Shown one piece after another: positions 5,183-7,201 of a stretch of DNA of 7,201 nucleotides; position 1 is the first letter of the stretch, and the number at the start of each line of letters is the position of its first letter. Both the position numbers and the translations under genes were made by a program. A model generated the notes under the pieces. It was not told the origin of the DNA. It searched no databases and worked only from the letters and a program-made list of their open reading frames with translations. This DNA is from CAVLCC01 sp963624975 (GTDB taxonomy: Bacteria; Actinomycetota; Coriobacteriia; Coriobacteriales; CADBOM01), in the NCBI GenBank assembly GCA_963624975.1, contig CAVFRF010000035.1:1-7201 (forward strand). The letters are read 5' to 3'.

Positions 5183-5210
5183 AATATATACCAAGCTAGG
5201 CGGATAAGAA
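5183..5210 (-). promoter_or_regulatory. Possible promoter of the coiled-coil gene
   Basis: On the minus strand TATATT (5188-5183) lies 16 bases after TTCTTA (5210-5205), in an otherwise AT-rich gap before the coiled-coil gene. The -35 overlaps the T-run of the tRNA terminator. It fits sigma-70 spacing, but the -35 match is weak. Confidence 0.3.
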
Positions 5211-5237
5211 AATCAGCCCCCGCGAATGCGAGGGCTG
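5206..5237 (-). terminator. Rho-independent terminator downstream of the tRNA-Thr fragment
   Basis: On the minus strand CAGCCCTCGC (5237-5228) pairs over ten positions (one T-G) with GCGGGGGCTG (5223-5214) around an ATTC loop, followed by ATTTTCTT. It lies 13 bases past the CCA end of the tRNA fragment, as expected for the original terminator of a chromosomal tRNA-Thr gene. It also separates the phage lysis genes from the coiled-coil gene. Confidence 0.8.
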
Positions 5238-5250
5238 AACTGCGATTCTA

Positions 5251-5295
5251 TGGAGCTGGCGACAGGAGTCGAACCTGCAACCCACAGTTTACAAA
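5251..5295 (-). other. Prophage attachment site: 3' part of tRNA-Thr(TGT)
   Basis: Read on the minus strand: anticodon loop TTTGTAA (5295-5289, anticodon TGT), anticodon-stem 3' strand ACTGT, variable loop GGGTT, T arm GCAGG-TTCGACT-CCTGT, acceptor 3' strand CGCCAGC, discriminator T and CCA (5253-5251). The 5' half is absent: the bases above 5295 do not pair with the anticodon stem, and no GCTGGCG acceptor strand is found nearby. The similarity stops at tRNA position 32. Tyrosine integrases often cross over in the anticodon loop and leave such a 3' copy at one prophage end. The copy is therefore a probable att site, with the phage on the higher-coordinate side and the original chromosomal flank (terminator) on the lower side. 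Confidence 0.75.
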
Positions 5296-5334
5296 GGAAC
5301 CTTTCGGGCATTTTGCAATTTACGCCGACGTAAA
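5293..5334. repeat. Inverted repeats beside the attachment site
   Basis: AAAGGAACCTTT (5293-5304) starts inside the anticodon-loop end of the tRNA fragment. TTTACG-CCGA-CGTAAA (5319-5334) is a six-base-pair inverted repeat 14 bp further on. Both sit on the phage side of the att core, where integrase or excisionase arm sites lie. The role is inferred from position only. The remaining gap to 5425 shows no gene and no clear terminator. Confidence 0.3.
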
Positions 5335-5425
5335 ACACCCGATAAATCACGTCGTTAGACAAGGGTCTAGAGGCGCGTGCGGGTGCGTGTGGGTGAAACG
5401 CACGTTGAAATCAATGGTCTGCTAT

Positions 5426-5743
5426 CTACATCGCCGCTGCGAGATCAGCCAGCACATATCCACCGTCAACTGACAGCCAGTCTTTGCCAGCGGGCACGGC
5501 TCGGAACTGAGACCCATTGGGCAGCGTGCCCATCACGGGTGCCAACGCGTCTGGCGACTCACGGACATTGAGCGGTCCGCCGCCCCCGGTGGCAACACGA
5601 TAGCGGGCAGAACAGGCGTTTTCCGTCGAGGTGGCGGTCAGCAGGCCGGCGAGCTTCGCCTTGCTCATCTTGTTGTTGGCTTTGATGCCACGTTCACGGC
5701 ACAGCTCGACCAGTTCCTTCTGCGTCTTGCCGGTATAGTTCAT
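5426..5743 (-). CDS. Small HeH/SAP-like plus SH3-like phage protein
   Basis: The product has 105 residues. The ATG at 5743 lies five bases after the stop of the holin-like gene, and its Shine-Dalgarno (GGGGGAGG) is formed by the end of that gene, so the two are coupled. Residues 6-36 ('TQKELVELCRERGIKANNKM', 'SKAKLAGLL') form a helix-extended-loop-helix or SAP/LEM-like motif common in phage structural and lysis-cluster proteins. Residues about 47-105 ('YRVATGGGGPLNVRESPDAL', 'GTLPNGSQF', 'WLSVDGGYVLADL') are a bacterial SH3 (SH3b) domain of the kind that binds peptidoglycan in endolysins. No catalytic domain is present. It may be a free cell-wall-binding accessory of the lysis cluster, or the detached C-terminus of an endolysin. 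It is the last gene before the att site. Confidence 0.65.
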   Translation of the reverse strand: MNYTGKTQKELVELCRERGIKANNKMSKAKLAGLLTATSTENACSARYRVATGGGGPLNVRESPDALAPVMGTLPNGSQFRAVPAGKDWLSVDGGYVLADLAAAM

Positions 5744-5748
5744 GTCGC

Positions 5749-6192
5749 CTACCTCCCCCCGCCGTCCACGTCGAGCATCATGCCGCTCTTGAGGTTGACG
5801 AGGTAGTAGCAGCTCTTGCCCCTCTCGGAGTCCCAGCCCGCCCACACGGGCGCCCACTTCTGCGCGTCCGCGCCGTCGAACGTCCCCAGCACGATGCCGG
5901 TGTCGTTCCCTCCCAGCTCGTGGTACGCCGCATAGCAGTTCTCGACGTGCCGCCGCTGGCTTATCGTGAGGCCGTCCTGCGCTTCCGCCGTGTCGTAGAG
6001 CGTCTGGAGCTCGCGCCACAGCAGGGCGCGCATGCCGGTCTGCATGGCGCGTTCCGCCGCACGCTCGCTCGCGTCCTTCTCTACGGCCTTGCGGCTCGCG
6101 GCCTTGAGCGGCCAGACGACGAGCGCGGAAACCAGCGCGCCGACTATCGCGGATATTGCGGCGGTCGTGGCCGTCGCGAGGAATGGTTCCAA
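5749..6192 (-). CDS. Holin-like protein with a ricin-type lectin fragment at its C-terminus
   Basis: The product is 147 residues from a TTG start (6192), five bases after AAGGAGG (6204-6198), which directly follows the tail-gene stop. Residues about 5-29 ('LATATTAAISAIVGALVSAL') are one membrane helix. Residues about 50-95 ('AMQTGMRALLWRELQTLYDT', 'VENCYAAYHELGGNDTG') match the cytoplasmic tail of small phage holin-like proteins that end in 'YHALGGNG'. From about residue 100 the sequence changes to a ricin B-like beta-trefoil piece: 'DAQKWAPVW', then 'CYYLVNLKSGMMLDVDGGG', with the QxW and 'SGxxLDVxGGG' signatures. That piece is only about one repeat long. Ricin repeats normally sit at the C-terminus of lysozyme-type endolysins, so this may be an in-frame deletion fusing the holin start to the lysin end. 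A genuine fusion cannot be excluded. Confidence 0.65.
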   Translation of the reverse strand: MEPFLATATTAAISAIVGALVSALVVWPLKAASRKAVEKDASERAAERAMQTGMRALLWRELQTLYDTAEAQDGLTISQRRHVENCYAAYHELGGNDTGIVLGTFDGADAQKWAPVWAGWDSERGKSCYYLVNLKSGMMLDVDGGGR

Positions 6193-6204
6193 AACGGCCT
6201 CCTT

Positions 6205-7201
6205 CTAGGCGATACGTTCGACGAGCAGGTAGGTCGCCGTGTTGGCGCAGTCAACGTTGCCGGTCGCGCTGCCCCACGGGGCGCGCGCTTTGAGGTAGAT
6301 CACATCGCCGCTCGCCACCTGCACCATCTTGGCCGGGGTGCCCACGGCGTAGGACGCGCTGGAAGTCGGCGTGATGCCCGCGAGAACCTCGGTCGAGTTC
6401 TTGAAGACGTAGCATCCGACGAACGCCGAGTTCGACGAGTTGATGTACGCGCTGCCCTGCACCGTCACGTATCCGGAGAAGTTGCACTTGATGCCGCCGG
6501 ATGACAGCGAGAAGTCCTTGACCGTGGAATCGACGGTTCCCGTCTCCCCCACGCCGCACACCTGCGCCAGCGAGTTCAACGTGATCTTCGTGATCGCGCC
6601 GCCGCTGATGTCCAGCGACGTGGTGGAAGTCGAGGTGCCCTGCGCGAACGAGCCGCGCGTGGCGCGGCGGATGCGCGAGATCGGGTAGGAGTCGTTGTCC
6701 GTGTCCGAGGAGTAGGCAACGCGGTCGGTGGCGAGCATCGAGGTCGATCTCTTGGAGCTGTCGACGAACAGCCCCACGCTCAAATCGCTGCCCTTGGTCG
6801 GTTGGAGCAGCACCGCCGACCCGGCGGTCACCTGGTCGTAGGTCGTGGCTATCTGGCACTGCTTGCCGTACATGCCGAAGCGCAGCGAGCCGCCGCACAT
6901 CTCCACTGTCGCGCTGGTGCTGTTCTTACCAAGTTCGACTTTTGATTCGCCGAACGTCGCAAGCTCGGTCGTGCCGTTCGCGATGGTTAGGCCGTCGCTG
7001 TCGATGTCCACGTGCCGCCCGGTGAGCGCGCCCGCCGTGTCCGACACGTGCGCCCCCGCGCTGTCGTGGAAGAAGTGCTGTTCCATTTCCTCCGCCTTCT
7101 GCTTCGCCGCGTCCGCCGTTCCCTGCGCCGTCTCGGCGGTCTCCTTGGCGGCGGTGGCTGTGGCCTGCGCCGTCGTGGCCTTCTCCTGCACGATGTCGCC
7201 C
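6205..7201 (-). CDS. Phage tail fibre / minor structural protein with C1q-like head (5' truncated by window)
   Basis: The minus-strand frame is open through the window edge, so the start lies outside; the GTG at 7191 is internal. About 332 residues are visible, ending at TAG 6205. Order: an Ala/Thr/Lys-rich coiled-coil stalk (first ~40), the block 'GRHVDIDSDGLTIANGTTEL' typical of phage minor structural/tail-tip proteins, a long Ser/Thr/Gly-rich beta region, and a C-terminal ~110 residues resembling a C1q/TNF-like jelly roll. The jelly-roll match is 'GGIKCNFSGYVTVQGSAYIN', 'VASGDVIYLKARAPWG' and the terminal 'TYLLVERIA'. Such heads form trimers and bind the host surface. It precedes the holin-like gene by 12 bp, so tail and lysis genes are one late transcript. 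Substrate or host receptor cannot be deduced. Confidence 0.75.
   Translation of the reverse strand, partial: GDIVQEKATTAQATATAAKETAETAQGTADAAKQKAEEMEQHFFHDSAGAHVSDTAGALTGRHVDIDSDGLTIANGTTELATFGESKVELGKNSTSATVEMCGGSLRFGMYGKQCQIATTYDQVTAGSAVLLQPTKGSDLSVGLFVDSSKRSTSMLATDRVAYSSDTDNDSYPISRIRRATRGSFAQGTSTSTTSLDISGGAITKITLNSLAQVCGVGETGTVDSTVKDFSLSSGGIKCNFSGYVTVQGSAYINSSNSAFVGCYVFKNSTEVLAGITPTSSASYAVGTPAKMVQVASGDVIYLKARAPWGSATGNVDCANTATYLLVERIA

Noticed and set aside
4630..5199. 189-residue plus-strand ORF rich in Ser/Phe/Cys
   Set aside because: It is the complement of the Glu/Lys/Arg coiled-coil gene, whose codons read as Ser/Phe/Leu on the other strand; no ribosome site.
5920..6504. 194-residue plus-strand ORF
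   Set aside because: It lies across the holin-like and tail genes, is Arg/Gly/Val-rich and has no recognisable fold.

Overview
The window is a mosaic of two incomplete prophage segments in a high-GC Gram-positive genome. The organism looks like an actinobacterium, and a Coriobacteriia-type gut bacterium is plausible. This rests on the GC-rich codon use of the phage genes, the ricin-like and SH3-like cell-wall modules, the type II Cas1/Cas2 remnants and a Thr-tRNA with a U discriminator base. No sequence here fixes the genus.

Left segment (1-2365, + strand): the head-assembly module of an SPP1-like siphophage. It holds the C-terminus of the portal protein, an overlapping MuF-like minor head protein, a tRNA-like gene with its own terminator, a scaffold protein and the first ~30 codons of the major capsid gene. 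The MuF-like protein is the main item of interest. Its C-terminal ~120 residues form a CdiA-type (PD-(D/E)xK-like) tRNA-nuclease toxin domain, so this is a head-borne polymorphic toxin. No immunity ORF follows it. The place where one would be expected holds a structured RNA hairpin and an aberrant class II tRNA-Leu-like gene with a CAT anticodon. The capsid gene is cut off at about 2362.

Middle (about 2362-5250): lower-GC, non-phage sequence. On the minus strand lie degraded cas1 (N-terminus missing, frameshifted) and cas2 (frameshift plus in-frame stops) of a type II CRISPR-Cas system. A RelB/DinJ-like antitoxin and PIN-domain toxin operon on the + strand starts where cas1 is cut. Then come a gene-poor stretch with a GC-rich orphan fragment and a minus-strand gene for a highly charged coiled-coil protein.

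Right segment (5251-7201, minus strand): a terminator and the 3' part of a tRNA-Thr(TGT) gene, from anticodon loop to CCA, mark a probable tyrosine-integrase attachment site. Beyond it lies the late end of a second prophage, or of an inverted part of the same one. In transcription order it holds a tail-fibre-like protein with a C1q/TNF-like head, a holin-like protein fused to a ricin-type fragment, and a small HeH/SAP plus SH3-like protein. No endolysin catalytic domain is visible. The holin-ricin fusion may be the scar of a deletion that removed it.

Taken together, the window shows a repeatedly rearranged integration hot spot. The likely functional items are the toxin-antitoxin pair, the MuF-toxin gene and the coiled-coil gene. 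The prophage head module, the lysis module and the CRISPR adaptation genes appear defective.
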